Assembly: GCA_900543815.1 (NCBI GenBank)
Contig: UQST01000004.1
Coordinates: 62,001 to 126,000 of the forward strand
Source of the DNA: an uncultured Prevotellaceae bacterium
GTDB taxonomy: Bacteria; Bacteroidota; Bacteroidia; Bacteroidales; Bacteroidaceae
Length of the DNA stretch: 64,000 nt
Direction: 5' to 3'
Notes under the pieces: model-generated
The model's input: the letters and a program-made list of their open reading frames with translations, nothing else
Told to the model about the DNA's origin: nothing
Databases searched by the model: none
Position numbers and translations under genes: made by a program
In this document: piece by piece, positions 9,125 to 17,653 of the stretch
Layout: each line of letters opens with the position of its first letter
How positions within the stretch are numbered: the stretch's first letter is position 1

Positions 9125-9200
9125 ATTCTTAATTGCTCCGTTTCGCATTCTTAATTGCTCCGTTTCGCATTCATAATTGCTCCGTTTCGCATTCATAATT
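9125..9200 (+). repeat. 22-bp tandem array (AT-rich plus GCTCCGTTTCGC)
   Basis: Units start at 9125, 9147 and 9169, each made of an AT-rich decamer (ATTCTTAATT or ATTCATAATT) and the dodecamer GCTCCGTTTCGC, with a partial fourth at 9191-9200. The pitch is exactly 22 bp and units 1 and 2 are identical. Confidence 0.92.
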
Positions 9201-9227
9201 AAGGAGCATTGCAAACTGCAATAGAAC

Positions 9228-9305
9228 GCAGTGCGGTGTATCGGTCGTCGCAGCGTGCTGTATCAGCCAACGCAGCGCGCTTCACAAGCTATCGCAGCGT
9301 GCTGC
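9228..9305 (-). repeat. Four-palindrome 22-bp-pitch element, copy 2
   Basis: Units start at 9228, 9250, 9272 and 9294 (GCAGTGCGGTGT, GCAGCGTGCTGT, GCAGCGCGCTTC, GCAGCGTGCTGC), exactly 22 bp apart, followed by GTTTTTC. It lies between convergent genes. Confidence 0.9.
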
Positions 9306-9567
9306 GTTTTTCGGGGCAGGATGCAGTCCTTTTCCGTGCATCCTTCTTTAATATCACACTTCATGCTCTTCGAATTGGCCAGGGAGCACGTGTCTGTTCC
9401 TAACCATTACAGTACAGAAGTCCAGTTTCCTTGTTTCGTTTTGCATCGTAGTTCGCTCCGCGTTTCTGGTCATCCTGATTTGCAACTCGTAAACCAGCGT
9501 TCCTGGCTGATGCGAAGCGCATTTCTCTTTTCTTGTTTCCGTTTTTCAATTTGCCTCGAGGCGATAT

Positions 9568-9600
9568 GAAAAAAGGTGCGCATCCTGCTGGATACGCACC
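9568..9600 (-). terminator. Terminator of pnp
   Basis: GGTGCGCATCC and GGATACGCACC form an 11-bp stem with one mismatch; on the minus strand it is followed by a run of seven T. A second small hairpin (TGGAGGTT/AACCTCCA, 9614-9632) lies between it and the pnp stop. Confidence 0.85.
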
Positions 9601-9643
9601 TCCATTATTGTCGTGGAGGTTTTGAACCTCCATCTGGTCTTGT

Positions 9644-11893
9644 TTACTCGGCCTCGTTCTCGGCGTTGTGGTCGGGACGGGGACGACGCTCACCGCGCTC
9701 GGGACGGGGACGGCGCTCGCCACGCTCGGGGCGGGGACGGCGCTCGCGCTCTACATAACCCTCGGGCTTCTCGATGAGCACACGGTGTGAGAGCTTGAAC
9801 TTGCCGGTCTTGGGATCAATCTCCAGGAGCTTCACCTTGAGCTTGTCACCCTCCTTGATGCCAGCCTCTTCCACGGTCTCCAGGCGCTTCCAGTCTATCT
9901 CGCTGATATGGAGCAGGCCGTCCTTGCCGGGCATGAACTCTACGAAGCAGCCATAAGGCATGATGCTGCGCACGGTGCCCTCGTACACTTCGCCCACCTC
10001 GGGAATAGCCACGATGGCCTTGATCTTTGCCATGGCAGCATCGATGGTCTCCTTATTGGGACCGCTCACTTGTATCTTGCCTACGCCATCCTCCTCGTCG
10101 ATGGTGATGGTAGCACCGGTCTCCTCCTGCATACCCTGGATAATCTTTCCGCCCGGGCCAATCACTGCACCGATGAACTCCTTGGGGATGGTCATCTGCT
10201 CGATGCGTGGTACGTGGGGCTTCAGTTCGGCGCGGGGCTTGTCGATAGTCTTCATCATCTCGCCCAGGATGTGCTCTCTGCCGGCCTTTGCCTGCATGAG
10301 CGCTTTCTCCAGAATCTCGTAGGAGAGTCCGTCGCACTTGATATCCATCTGTGTGGCAGTCAGTCCGTTTACGGTACCTGTAGTCTTGAAGTCCATGTCG
10401 CCCAGGTGGTCCTCATCGCCCAGGATGTCGCTCAGCACGGCGTACTTGTCCTCTCCGGGGTTCTTGATAAGGCCCATGGCGATGCCGCTCACAGCGTTCT
10501 TGATGGGCACACCAGCGTCCATCAGAGCCAGACAGCCTGCGCAGGTAGATGCCATTGATGAAGAACCGTTGCTCTCCAGAATGTCGCTCACCACGCGAAT
10601 CACGTAGGGGTAATCCTCGGGAATCTGGCCTTTCAGACCGCGCCAAGCCAGGTGGCCGTGGCCAATCTCGCGGCGGCCTACGCCACGCTGTGCCTTTGCC
10701 TCACCTGTAGAGAAGGGAGGGAAGTTGTAGTGCAGCAGGAAGCGCTGGTATTCGCGCACCAGTACATCGTCCACCAGCTTCTCGTCGGTCTTGGTGCCCA
10801 GTGTGCAGGTAGCCAGTGACTGGGTCTCTCCACGTGTGAAGATAGCACTTCCGTGGGGGCCAGGCAGGGGGCTCACCTCGCACCAGATGGGGCGTATATC
10901 GGTGGTCTTACGGCCGTCGAGGCGGATTCCCTCGTCGAGCACGCAACGGCGCATGGCATCGCGCTCCACGTCGTGATAGTATCTGTCGATCAGGCCATTC
11001 TTCTCCTCCAACTCTTCGGGAGTCATGTCGGCATGTGCTGCAGCGTACTCCTCCTTGTAGTTCTCGCGGATGGCTTCGAATGCCTCGGCGCGTGCATGCT
11101 TCTCCAGAGCCTGCTTCGTCACGTCGTAAGCCTTCTGGTAGCAAGCTACCTTCACTGCCTCACGAAGTTCCTCATCGTTCACCTCGTGGCAGTACTCGCG
11201 CTTCACGTCCTTGCCCAACTCCTTAGAGAGCTCCTTCTGAAGGCGGCACATGGGCTTGATGGCCTCGTGTGCAGTCTTGAGGGCGGCCAGCAGATCCTGC
11301 TCGGAAACTTCCTTCATCTCACCCTCTACCATCATGATGTTCTCCTCGGTGGCACCTACCATCAGGTCCATATCGGCCTGCTCAAGCTGCTGCCATGTGG
11401 GGTTGATGACGAACTGGCCGTCTATGCGAGCCACTCGAACCTCAGAGATGGGGCCTTCGAATGGTATGTCGCTGGCAGCGAGTGCTGCTGATGCGGCAAA
11501 GCCTGCCAGAGCATCGGGCATGTCCACGCCGTCGGCAGAGAAGAGAATCACGTTCACATACACCTCAGCATGATAGTTGCTGGGGAAGAGAGGGCGCAAG
11601 GCACGGTCCACGAGACGGCATGTGAGGATTTCGTCATCGTTAGCCTTGCCCTCACGCTTGGTGAATCCGCCGGGGAATCGGCCGGCTGCATAATACTTCT
11701 CTCTGTACTCCACCTGCAAGGGCATGAAGTCTGTTCCGGGAACGGCATCTTTTGCGGCGCAAACGGTGGCCAGGAGCATGGTGTTGTTCATGCGCAGCAT
11801 GACGGCTCCATCGGCTTGTTTGGCCAGTTTCCCGGTCTCGATGCTGATGGTTCTTCCATCAGGCAACTCGACTGTCTTAGTAATTACATTCAT
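9644..11893 (-). CDS. pnp: Polyribonucleotide nucleotidyltransferase (PNPase)
   Basis: Phosphorolytic 3'-5' exoribonuclease of RNA turnover. The 749-residue protein has two RNase PH domains (first from residue 5, second around [14 protein letters not shown]), a KH domain ([17 protein letters not shown]) and an S1 domain ([28 protein letters not shown]). It ends in a basic tail with repeated ERGERRPRP nonapeptides, encoded by an imperfect 27-bp DNA repeat at 9669-9750. The start at 11893 ([13 protein letters not shown]) is chosen over 11968 because the promoter at 11936-11969 lies between them. Confidence 0.97.
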   Translation of the reverse strand: MNVITKTVELPDGRTISIETGKLAKQADGAVMLRMNNTMLLATVCAAKDAVPGTDFMPLQVEYREKYYAAGRFPGGFTKREGKANDDEILTCRLVDRALRPLFPSNYHAEVYVNVILFSADGVDMPDALAGFAASAALAASDIPFEGPISEVRVARIDGQFVINPTWQQLEQADMDLMVGATEENIMMVEGEMKEVSEQDLLAALKTAHEAIKPMCRLQKELSKELGKDVKREYCHEVNDEELREAVKVACYQKAYDVTKQALEKHARAEAFEAIRENYKEEYAAAHADMTPEELEEKNGLIDRYYHDVERDAMRRCVLDEGIRLDGRKTTDIRPIWCEVSPLPGPHGSAIFTRGETQSLATCTLGTKTDEKLVDDVLVREYQRFLLHYNFPPFSTGEAKAQRGVGRREIGHGHLAWRGLKGQIPEDYPYVIRVVSDILESNGSSSMASTCAGCLALMDAGVPIKNAVSGIAMGLIKNPGEDKYAVLSDILGDEDHLGDMDFKTTGTVNGLTATQMDIKCDGLSYEILEKALMQAKAGREHILGEMMKTIDKPRAELKPHVPRIEQMTIPKEFIGAVIGPGGKIIQGMQEETGATITIDEEDGVGKIQVSGPNKETIDAAMAKIKAIVAIPEVGEVYEGTVRSIMPYGCFVEFMPGKDGLLHISEIDWKRLETVEEAGIKEGDKLKVKLLEIDPKTGKFKLSHRVLIEKPEGYVERERRPRPERGERRPRPERGERRPRPDHNAENEAE

Positions 11894-11935
11894 CTTGTTT
11901 AACTCGATATATTTTTGCGTCAAATGAAATTCATG

Positions 11936-11969
11936 CAAAGATACATCTTTATTCTCGTAATCAGCCAAA
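11936..11969 (-). promoter_or_regulatory. Promoter of pnp
   Basis: On the minus strand TATCTTTG (11943-11936) is a perfect -7 element, with CTTTG at 11970-11966 about 22 bp upstream. Predicted start is near 11929, giving a leader of about 35 bases. Confidence 0.65.
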
Positions 11970-12082
11970 GTAGAGGCGGTTTTCTCTGAATGGGCTGCGC
12001 TTTTCTTCCCTTTTGGCTGAAATAATGTGTAAAAGGGGGAAAAACATGTACCTTTACAGCGTAAAACGGACTAAGAAGACTT

Positions 12083-13225
12083 ATGAGAAAGATAATTTTA
12101 CTTATTGCCGCCGTGCTGTTGGCCTCATGCCAGCACAAGGGACAGTTCTGTGTGAATGGCCATGTGACGGATGCCGCCGACACGGTCATGTATCTGGAGC
12201 ATATCTCGCTGGGCAATGGAATAGAGGTGGTGGACTCGGTGCGGCTGGATGAGAGCGGGGCATTCGAACTGAAGGGCGACACTATGCCCACTCCCGAATT
12301 CTATCGCCTCAGGATAGGCGGCCAGTGTGTGAACCTGGCCATCGACAGTACGGAGACCGTTACAGTGGAGGCGAGTCTGAAGAACATGTCGTTCGGGTAT
12401 GCAGTGAAGGGCAGTGGTACCTGTGATACCATACGTATCCTGAGCCTGAAACTGGCTGATTTGGAGAGGTCTATCATGCGGGTGGCTGCCGACCGCGACT
12501 ATACTGTGGAGGAGCGTGATGCCATGATAGAGGATCTCGTGCAGCAGTATAAGACCGAGGTGAAGATGGATATCATCCAGAACCGCTACGATGCTACAGC
12601 CAGCTACTTCGCCTGTTTCCAGATGCTCGGAGGGCGCTTGCTCTTCAATCCCAAGGCCGACCGCAGCGACCTGACATGGGTCCGTGCTGTGGCCAATGCG
12701 TGGACCGAGCGTTATCCTGGCACGCAGCGTGCCGAGAACCTTTATAATATAGTGATGGAGGGACAGCGCCTCTTTGCCAAGCCCCGCGAGATAGTCATCG
12801 ATGCCAACCACAGTAAGGTGAGGGAGTTGGGCATCATCGACATGACCTTCCCCGACATTAGGGGCACCGAGCGGACGCTGAGCGACCTCAAGGGCAAGGT
12901 GGTGCTGCTTGACTTCACAGCCCTCAGCCTCAATGGTACACCTGAGCGCACGCTCCAGCTTCGTGAGCTCTATGACCGCTACCACAGCCGTGGCTTCGAG
13001 ATTTATCAGGTGTGTGTGGATCCCGACAGGCACTTCTGGACCCAGCGCAGCGAGCAGCTTCCCTGGACCTGTGTGTATTGCGAGGAGGGCATCGAGAGCG
13101 ACATACTGACACTCTACAACGTGCAGCAGCTCCCCACATACTTCCTCATCGACCGCAACTGCGACCTGAAGTCGCGTCAGGAAGACCCTCGCACGCTGAG
13201 CGCATCCATCGAGAAACTTCTCTGA
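12083..13225 (+). CDS. Lipoprotein with DUF4369-like and TlpA/AhpC-like domains, redox cysteines missing
   Basis: The 380-residue protein has a lipobox LLASC and is expected in the periplasm, tethered to membrane. Residues 25-130 resemble the DUF4369 domain common in Bacteroidetes thiol-disulfide proteins; residues about 245-380 are thioredoxin-like (GKVVLLDFTALSLNGTPERTLQ, then VQQLPTYFLIDRNC). The position of the usual CxxC after the first beta strand reads ALSLNG, so the canonical redox pair is absent. It is divergent from pnp, with a TACCTTTA -7-like element at 12049-12056. Family is clear; an oxidoreductase activity is doubtful. Confidence 0.85.
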   Translation: MRKIILLIAAVLLASCQHKGQFCVNGHVTDAADTVMYLEHISLGNGIEVVDSVRLDESGAFELKGDTMPTPEFYRLRIGGQCVNLAIDSTETVTVEASLKNMSFGYAVKGSGTCDTIRILSLKLADLERSIMRVAADRDYTVEERDAMIEDLVQQYKTEVKMDIIQNRYDATASYFACFQMLGGRLLFNPKADRSDLTWVRAVANAWTERYPGTQRAENLYNIVMEGQRLFAKPREIVIDANHSKVRELGIIDMTFPDIRGTERTLSDLKGKVVLLDFTALSLNGTPERTLQLRELYDRYHSRGFEIYQVCVDPDRHFWTQRSEQLPWTCVYCEEGIESDILTLYNVQQLPTYFLIDRNCDLKSRQEDPRTLSASIEKLL

Positions 13226-13349
13226 AGCGCGCTCTATGCTGTGATTCAGTGTGATGGACTGTCCCCGGAAGCATGCTCCCTGTGTGCCCTCGCAGCAGTC
13301 CGTCACGCTGGTTCATACTGCTGCTGATGGTCAGATTTCGCGCTGAAAG

Positions 13350-13381
13350 TTTGCTGATTCGCTTTTTTGTGCCTATCTTTG
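13350..13381 (+). promoter_or_regulatory. Promoter of greA
   Basis: TTTG at 13350-13353, a 20-bp spacer and TATCTTTG at 13374-13381 form a textbook Bacteroidetes sigma-ABfr promoter. It gives a leader of about 130 bases with a hairpin and U-rich run near 13409-13446. Confidence 0.85.
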
Positions 13382-13518
13382 CAGCGTAAACATAAGTGAG
13401 TAATGGGTAAAGGGTTCCGGCTCTATGGGCTGGGATTCTTTTATTTTGTACTCTTCTCAAGAGACATCACCCCATCAAAAACATTGCCAAAGGCATAATC
13501 TTAAAACACACAAACAAT

Positions 13519-13986
13519 ATGGCTTATATGTCACAGAAGGGTTACGATGAGCTCGTAGCCAAGTTGCAGCACATGGAGAGCGTGGACCGTCCTGCCGCCA
13601 GTGCAGCAATCGCAGAGGCACGCGACAAGGGCGACCTCTCGGAGAATGCAGAGTATGACGCTGCCAAAGAATGGCAGGGTAAGTTGGAGACCGAGATAGC
13701 ATTGCTGAAGAAGACCATCATGGAGGCCAAGATAATAGACACCACCCACATGGACACCAGCACTGTGCAGATTCTGGCAACGGTAGAGCTTCGTAATGTG
13801 AAGAACAACATGAAAATGAAGTACACCATCGTGAGCGCCAGCGAGGCCGACCTGAGGGCCGGCAAGATCAGCGTGGAGACTCCCATCGCCAAGGGTCTGC
13901 TGGGCAAGAAAGTGGGCGAGGTGGCCGAGATTCGCGTGCCTCAGGGCACCATCCAGCTCGAGGTGGTCAACATCTCTTACGAGTAA
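13519..13986 (+). CDS. greA: Transcription elongation factor GreA
   Basis: Rescues backtracked RNA polymerase by stimulating transcript cleavage. The 155-residue protein has the N-terminal coiled-coil hairpin with the signature ARDKGDLSENAEYDAAKEWQ (Asp and Glu at the catalytic tip) and the C-terminal FKBP-like domain. Normal length. The HIT-family gene starts 12 bases downstream, so both are likely one transcript ending at the hairpin at 14571-14608. Confidence 0.96.
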   Translation: MAYMSQKGYDELVAKLQHMESVDRPAASAAIAEARDKGDLSENAEYDAAKEWQGKLETEIALLKKTIMEAKIIDTTHMDTSTVQILATVELRNVKNNMKMKYTIVSASEADLRAGKISVETPIAKGLLGKKVGEVAEIRVPQGTIQLEVVNISYE

Positions 13987-13997
13987 GGAGGCGCACC

Positions 13998-14390
13998 ATG
14001 GCAAGCATATTCTCCAGAATAGTGGCAGGTGAGATTCCCTGCTACAAGATAGCCGAGGACGAGCACTACTTTGCATTCCTCGACATCAGCCCCCTGCAGA
14101 AGGGGCACACGCTGGTAATCCCCAAGCGTGAGGTGGATTACATCTTCGACCTTGAGGACAGCGAGCTGGCCGGCTTGCAGGTCTTTGCCAAGAAGGTGGC
14201 CGTTGCCATCCGCAAGGCAATCCCCTGTGTGAAGGTGGGCCAGTGCGTGCTGGGACTCGAGGTGCCCCATGCCCACATCCATCTGGTGCCCATGCAGAGC
14301 GAGGCCGATATGCGCTTCACCAATCCGCACCTGCAGCTCACGCCCGAGGAATTCGAGCAGATAGCCCAGAGCATCAGGGAGCAGTTGTAA
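13998..14390 (+). CDS. HIT-family nucleotide hydrolase/transferase
   Basis: A 130-residue histidine-triad protein. It starts with the Hint-type ASIFSRIVAGEIPCYKIAEDEHYFAFLDISPLQKGHTLVIPK and carries the active-site triad PHAHIHLVPM near residue 92. Hint-like proteins hydrolyse nucleoside phosphoramidates; physiological substrate here is unknown. Follows greA closely. Confidence 0.93.
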   Translation: MASIFSRIVAGEIPCYKIAEDEHYFAFLDISPLQKGHTLVIPKREVDYIFDLEDSELAGLQVFAKKVAVAIRKAIPCVKVGQCVLGLEVPHAHIHLVPMQSEADMRFTNPHLQLTPEEFEQIAQSIREQL

Positions 14391-14403
14391 GCCCTGCACA
14401 TAC

Positions 14404-14452
14404 CTATATAATATATGCGCCTATATAATATATGCGCGCATACGCGCATGCG
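14404..14452. repeat. AT/GC alternating palindromic repeat, copy 1
   Basis: Two exact tandem copies of the 17-mer CTATATAATATATGCGC (14404-14420, 14421-14437) are followed by the palindrome GCATACGCGCATGCG. Alternating purine-pyrimidine steps dominate. Similar tracts lie at 26.68, 46.49 and 52.88 kb. Confidence 0.75.
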
Positions 14453-14570
14453 AGGAGCACCCTTACCGCTGCTTCACGCCCTGCCGGGCGGAACCGTGCA
14501 CTGGCGGACGGGAAAATCATGGGGCTACTGGCCAAAAACGCGCAATAAGTATTACTATAAGTTAAATCAT

Positions 14571-14608
14571 GCCGGGGGAGAGGACAAAAACCTCTTCCCC
14601 GGCTTTTT
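14571..14608 (+). terminator. Terminator of greA-HIT unit
   Basis: A 13-bp stem (GCCGGGGGAGAGG with CCTCTTCCCCGGC, one G-T pair), 7-base loop and TTTTTCTTT tail. It ends 19 bases before the next promoter. Confidence 0.93.
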
Positions 14609-14626
14609 CTTTAGGGAAGAAAGCGT

Positions 14627-14634
14627 TATATTTG
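14627..14634 (+). promoter_or_regulatory. Promoter -7 element of SGNH hydrolase
   Basis: TATATTTG, a perfect -7 element, 33 bases before the chosen ATG at 14668. Confidence 0.7.
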
Positions 14635-14667
14635 CATGTAAGAAAACCAACAAAGTCTGATTTGGAT

Positions 14668-15360
14668 ATGAAAGCAAGGACTCTCTTACTGCAGATTCTT
14701 CTGCTGGCCAGCCTGGGTGTGCAGGCACAGAAACACGAGTTTGCCAACTGGAACCGCTATGCCCAGGACAACAAGACAATAGGGTTGCCCGCCAAGGGAG
14801 AGCACCGCGTAGTGCTTATGGGCAACAGCATCACCGATGGCTGGCCACGCACACGCCCTCAGTTTTTCGCCGACAATAAGATCATTGGCCGTGGCATCAG
14901 CGGTCAGACCTCCTATCAGTTCCTTCTGCGCTTCCGCGAGGACGTCATCAACCTGCATCCCAAGGTGGTGGTCATCAACTATGGTACCAATGATATAGCC
15001 GAGAATACAGGTCCCTATGACGAGGACCTCACCTTCGGCAACGTCTGCTCAATGGTGGAGCTGGCCCGCTACCACAAGATAAAGGTCGTGTTGGCCAGTT
15101 GCCTGCCCGCAGGCGGCTTCGGTTGGAGACGTTCCATAACCGACAGCATGCAGAAGATACGTTCGCTCAACGAGCGCGTCAAGGCTTATGCCAAGGAGAA
15201 CAAGATACCCTATGTGGATTACTTCAGCGCCATGGTCAATGCCGAAGGCACTGCCATGAGGGCCGACTATGCCAATGACAATCCCGGCGTACATCCCAAT
15301 GCCGCAGGTTATGCCGTGATGGAGAGCCTCCTGCTCCCCGTCATCGAGAAACTGCGATAA
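14668..15360 (+). CDS. Secreted SGNH/GDSL-type hydrolase (lipase/acetylesterase family)
   Basis: The 230-residue protein has a signal peptide (hydrophobic run ending VQAQ) and the SGNH blocks: GNSITDGW (catalytic Ser), GRGISGQTS (Gly), YGTNDIAENTG (Asn) and GVHPNAAGY (Asp-x-x-His position; here a His with Val before it and Asp lost or shifted to DNPGVHP). It is probably an acyl or carbohydrate esterase; a substrate cannot be read from sequence. The start at 14668 follows from the promoter; an upstream ATG at 14569 lies within the terminator and is rejected. manC starts 21 bases downstream. Confidence 0.88.
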   Translation: MKARTLLLQILLLASLGVQAQKHEFANWNRYAQDNKTIGLPAKGEHRVVLMGNSITDGWPRTRPQFFADNKIIGRGISGQTSYQFLLRFREDVINLHPKVVVINYGTNDIAENTGPYDEDLTFGNVCSMVELARYHKIKVVLASCLPAGGFGWRRSITDSMQKIRSLNERVKAYAKENKIPYVDYFSAMVNAEGTAMRADYANDNPGVHPNAAGYAVMESLLLPVIEKLR

Positions 15361-15381
15361 GTGTAACTAAACTATCTGACG

Positions 15382-16446
15382 ATGGACAATCACAACTATT
15401 GCCTCATATTGGCTGGCGGAAACGGCAGCCGCCTGTGGCCCGTGAGCCGCTCCCACAGGCCCAAGCAGTTTATTGACTTCTTCGGCACAGGCCGCTCGCT
15501 CCTGCAGCAGACCTTCGACCGCGTGTCACAATTCATGCCTCTCGACCACATCTATGTATCGACCAATGTCGATTACCTGCCGCTGGTATATGAGCAGCTG
15601 CCGCAGATTGATGACGAGCACATACTCGAGGAACCCATCCGCCGCGGCACTCTGGCATCGGTGGCATGGAGCACCGTGGTGGTGGCCAAGCGCGACCCAC
15701 AGGCCTGCCTGCTGGTCACACCTGCCGACCAACTCATCCTCAACGAACCGCAGTTCCAGCATGACATGACCGATGCACTCGGCTTCGCCGCACACAAGGA
15801 GGGCATCGTCATCACGGGCATTGCACCCACGCGCCCCGAGACAGGCTACGGCTACATACAGTCCGACGAGGACAAGCAGATAGCTCCAGGCATCTTCGCC
15901 GTGAAATCCTTTACGGAGAAACCCGATGCCAACTTTGCCAACATCTTCGTGCAGGAGGGCAATTTCCTGTGGAACACCGGCCTGCTCACCTATCATGTAG
16001 ATGTCATGCTGAGCAACCTATACCAGCTCGTGCCCGAGTATCAGATGGAGATACCCCGCATGATGGCCGAAGCAGAGAGTGCCAATCCGCGCCTCGTGCC
16101 CGAGTTCTTCTCGTCGCTGCCCAATCTGGGTGTGGATGTGAGCATCCTCGAGCGCAGCAACCAGGTCTTCGTGCAGCAGGCACATTTCGGATGGACGGAT
16201 ATAGGCACCTGGGCGAGCCTTTATGATGATGCCCCTGCCGATGCCGACGGCAACGTCCTGCTGCACACTCCTGCCTATCTGTATGAGTGCCGCAACAATG
16301 TGGTGCGCCTGCCCGAGGGACGCACCGCAGTCATCAAGGGTCTGCAGGACTATGTAGTGGCCGAGCAGGGTGAAATACTCATGATATGCCCGCGCAGCGA
16401 TGTGGCTGCCATGCGTCGCATGCACAACGATACCAAGTTCTCATAG
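15382..16446 (+). CDS. manC: Mannose-1-phosphate guanylyltransferase
   Basis: Makes GDP-mannose from GTP and mannose-1-phosphate for capsule, LPS and GDP-fucose synthesis. The 354-residue protein shows LAGGNGSRLWPVSRSHRPKQF (nucleotide-binding signature), VTPADQLI, SFTEKPD, NFLWNTGL and WTDIGTWASL. It lacks the C-terminal isomerase domain of bifunctional ManC/AlgA, as is usual in Bacteroidetes. GDP-fucose use could link it to the fucosyltransferase-like gene at 51.7 kb. Confidence 0.94.
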   Translation: MDNHNYCLILAGGNGSRLWPVSRSHRPKQFIDFFGTGRSLLQQTFDRVSQFMPLDHIYVSTNVDYLPLVYEQLPQIDDEHILEEPIRRGTLASVAWSTVVVAKRDPQACLLVTPADQLILNEPQFQHDMTDALGFAAHKEGIVITGIAPTRPETGYGYIQSDEDKQIAPGIFAVKSFTEKPDANFANIFVQEGNFLWNTGLLTYHVDVMLSNLYQLVPEYQMEIPRMMAEAESANPRLVPEFFSSLPNLGVDVSILERSNQVFVQQAHFGWTDIGTWASLYDDAPADADGNVLLHTPAYLYECRNNVVRLPEGRTAVIKGLQDYVVAEQGEILMICPRSDVAAMRRMHNDTKFS

Positions 16447-16472
16447 CAGAACTGCCCTTCACACTACAGCAC

Positions 16473-16512
16473 CAGGCGGTGCGGATGTCCCCAGCGATGT
16501 CCGCACCGCCTG
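16473..16512 (+). terminator. Terminator of manC
   Basis: CAGGCGGTGCGGA and TCCGCACCGCCTG pair over 13 bp around a 14-base loop, followed by CTTTCTTG. Confidence 0.82.
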
Positions 16513-16726
16513 CTTTCTTGTATAGCAGGAGCGTTTCCGCTCCCTTTTCAAGGGGGGGCTGAGGCTGGGCAGGGGCTGTATGTCGCTGGGAAATGCAAGG
16601 CGCAAAGCCGCGTTCATAGGCATGCCTTCCTGAATCCTGCCATAGGGTGCAACGGGTGTGGAGGAATGTCGTGCTTTCCGTCAGATGCCGCCTTGTACAA
16701 TAACGGGGAACGCTCGCCTGGAAACC

Positions 16727-16804
16727 GCAGCGCGGTGCATGTGCCCACGCAGCGTGCTGCACCAGTCATCGCAGCGTGCTGCATCGGCTATCGCACCGTG
16801 GTCC
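16727..16804 (-). repeat. Four-palindrome 22-bp-pitch element, copy 3
   Basis: Units begin at 16727, 16749, 16771 and 16793 (GCAGCGCGGTGC, GCAGCGTGCTGC twice, GCACCGTGGTCC). The last unit merges into the next array: its GTCC is the first GTCC of the GTCCCTTCGGG repeat. Confidence 0.9.
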
Positions 16805-16955
16805 CTTCGGGAAGTTAAAAGTGGTCCCTGCGGGAAGTGAAAAGTGTCCCTTCGGGAAGTGAAAAGTGTCCCTTCGGGAAGTGAAAAGTGCAAAGTGAAA
16901 AGTGAAAAGTGGTTCCTGCGGGAAGTGAAAAGTGCAAGGTGAAAAGTGAAAAATG
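16801..16955 (+). repeat. GTCCC/GGGAAGTG tandem array, 22-bp pitch
   Basis: TCCC or TTCC cores at 16802, 16825, 16847, 16869 and 16913, that is steps of 23, 22, 22 and 44 bp. Each unit has a TCCC-TTC-GGGA inverted repeat followed by AGTGAAAAGT. Same family as 8883-9060. Confidence 0.88.
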
Positions 16956-16956
16956 C

Positions 16957-17020
16957 TGCGCGATGGCCAGAGGTGCAATGCCTACATCGCGCCAGCCCAA
17001 TTCTTAATTCAAAACTCTTA
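16957..17020 (+). repeat. Dispersed block, copy 2 (GCGCGATG...CATCGCGC)
   Basis: Same inverted repeat and CGCCAGCCCAATTC tail as at 9061-9120, again immediately downstream of a GTCCC-type array. Confidence 0.8.
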
Positions 17021-17116
17021 ATTAAAATTTCCTCGCAGCCATGTCATAAACCAGGAGACCGCAGTGCCCAATCTGGTGCACCACGGTCTCTTGTTCCTGG
17101 AATATGGCTACGCTTC

Positions 17117-17155
17117 CCGCGCCAGCCCAATTCTTAATTCAAAATTCAGCATTCA
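17117..17155 (+). repeat. Dispersed block, tail-only copy 3
   Basis: CCCGCGCCAGCCCAATTC followed by TTAATTCAAAATTC repeats the right half of the blocks at 9061 and 16957 without the left arm. Confidence 0.7.
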
Positions 17156-17173
17156 TATTTAACTCCAAGCGTG

Positions 17174-17653
17174 TCAGTATTTCCTGAACACCAGCGTGAG
17201 AGTGTCGCTGCTGGTGAGTACCATCCGGCTCGAATTGAGCACCTGTATGCGGAAAGCACCGTCGGAGGGCACACCGAAGCGCGCAATGTCCGACATGCTC
17301 ACCAGGCTGTCCTTGGCCGAATAGAGCGTAGGACGGTAGATGATGAGGCTGTCGGGGGTGTGGCGGAAGTAGCACTGATAGTAGTCGCCCTTGTCTGTTT
17401 CGTAGTTGCGAAGGCGGATGAGCTTCAGTTGTATGCTGTAGAAGATGCGGCTGTACTTGTCCTTCACCACTTGGTTTTGCGCGTTGCGCCATTCGAGCAG
17501 CTGCCACATACCGCCCAGGTCACCGTTCTGGTCACGCTTGTTTTCGCAGGAACACAGTCCGCAGCATACGAATACGGCCAGCAGCGCCATACACTTGGCC
17601 AGGCGGCTGGGCAGGAAGGAACACAGGTGTGAGGGTGTGAGGTGAGTCATCAT
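17174..17653 (-). CDS. Lipoprotein, lipocalin-like, in capsule operon
   Basis: The 159-residue protein has a signal sequence ending in a lipobox-like FVCCGLCSC and a mature region starting ENKRDQNGDLGGMWQLLEWRN, typical of small lipocalin-like Bacteroidetes lipoproteins. Its ATG overlaps the Wzi-like gene stop (ATGA at 17653-17650), so it is translationally coupled and probably works at the same envelope site. I see no catalytic motif. The longer upstream reading frame to 17887 lies inside the Wzi-like gene and is rejected. Confidence 0.78.
   Translation of the reverse strand: MMTHLTPSHLCSFLPSRLAKCMALLAVFVCCGLCSCENKRDQNGDLGGMWQLLEWRNAQNQVVKDKYSRIFYSIQLKLIRLRNYETDKGDYYQCYFRHTPDSLIIYRPTLYSAKDSLVSMSDIARFGVPSDGAFRIQVLNSSRMVLTSSDTLTLVFRKY

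Larger units (their letters stand above)
8848..9643. other. Repeat island 1 between convergent genes
   Basis: 796 bases without a gene between the nitroreductase and pnp ends. It holds a GTCCCTTYGGGAAGTG array (8883-9060), a 60-bp block shared with 16.96 kb, a 22-bp AT-rich tandem array (9125-9200), a four-palindrome element (9228-9305) and the pnp terminator. From 9306 to 9560 I see nothing. Confidence 0.8.
16447..17173. other. Repeat island 2 between convergent genes
   Basis: 727 bases without a gene between manC and the Wzi-associated lipoprotein. It contains the manC terminator (16473-16512), a four-palindrome element (16727-16804), a GTCCC-type array (16801-16955), the block shared with 9.06 kb (16957-17020), an irregular hairpin (17051-17096) and a third tail copy (17117-17155). 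Confidence 0.8.
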
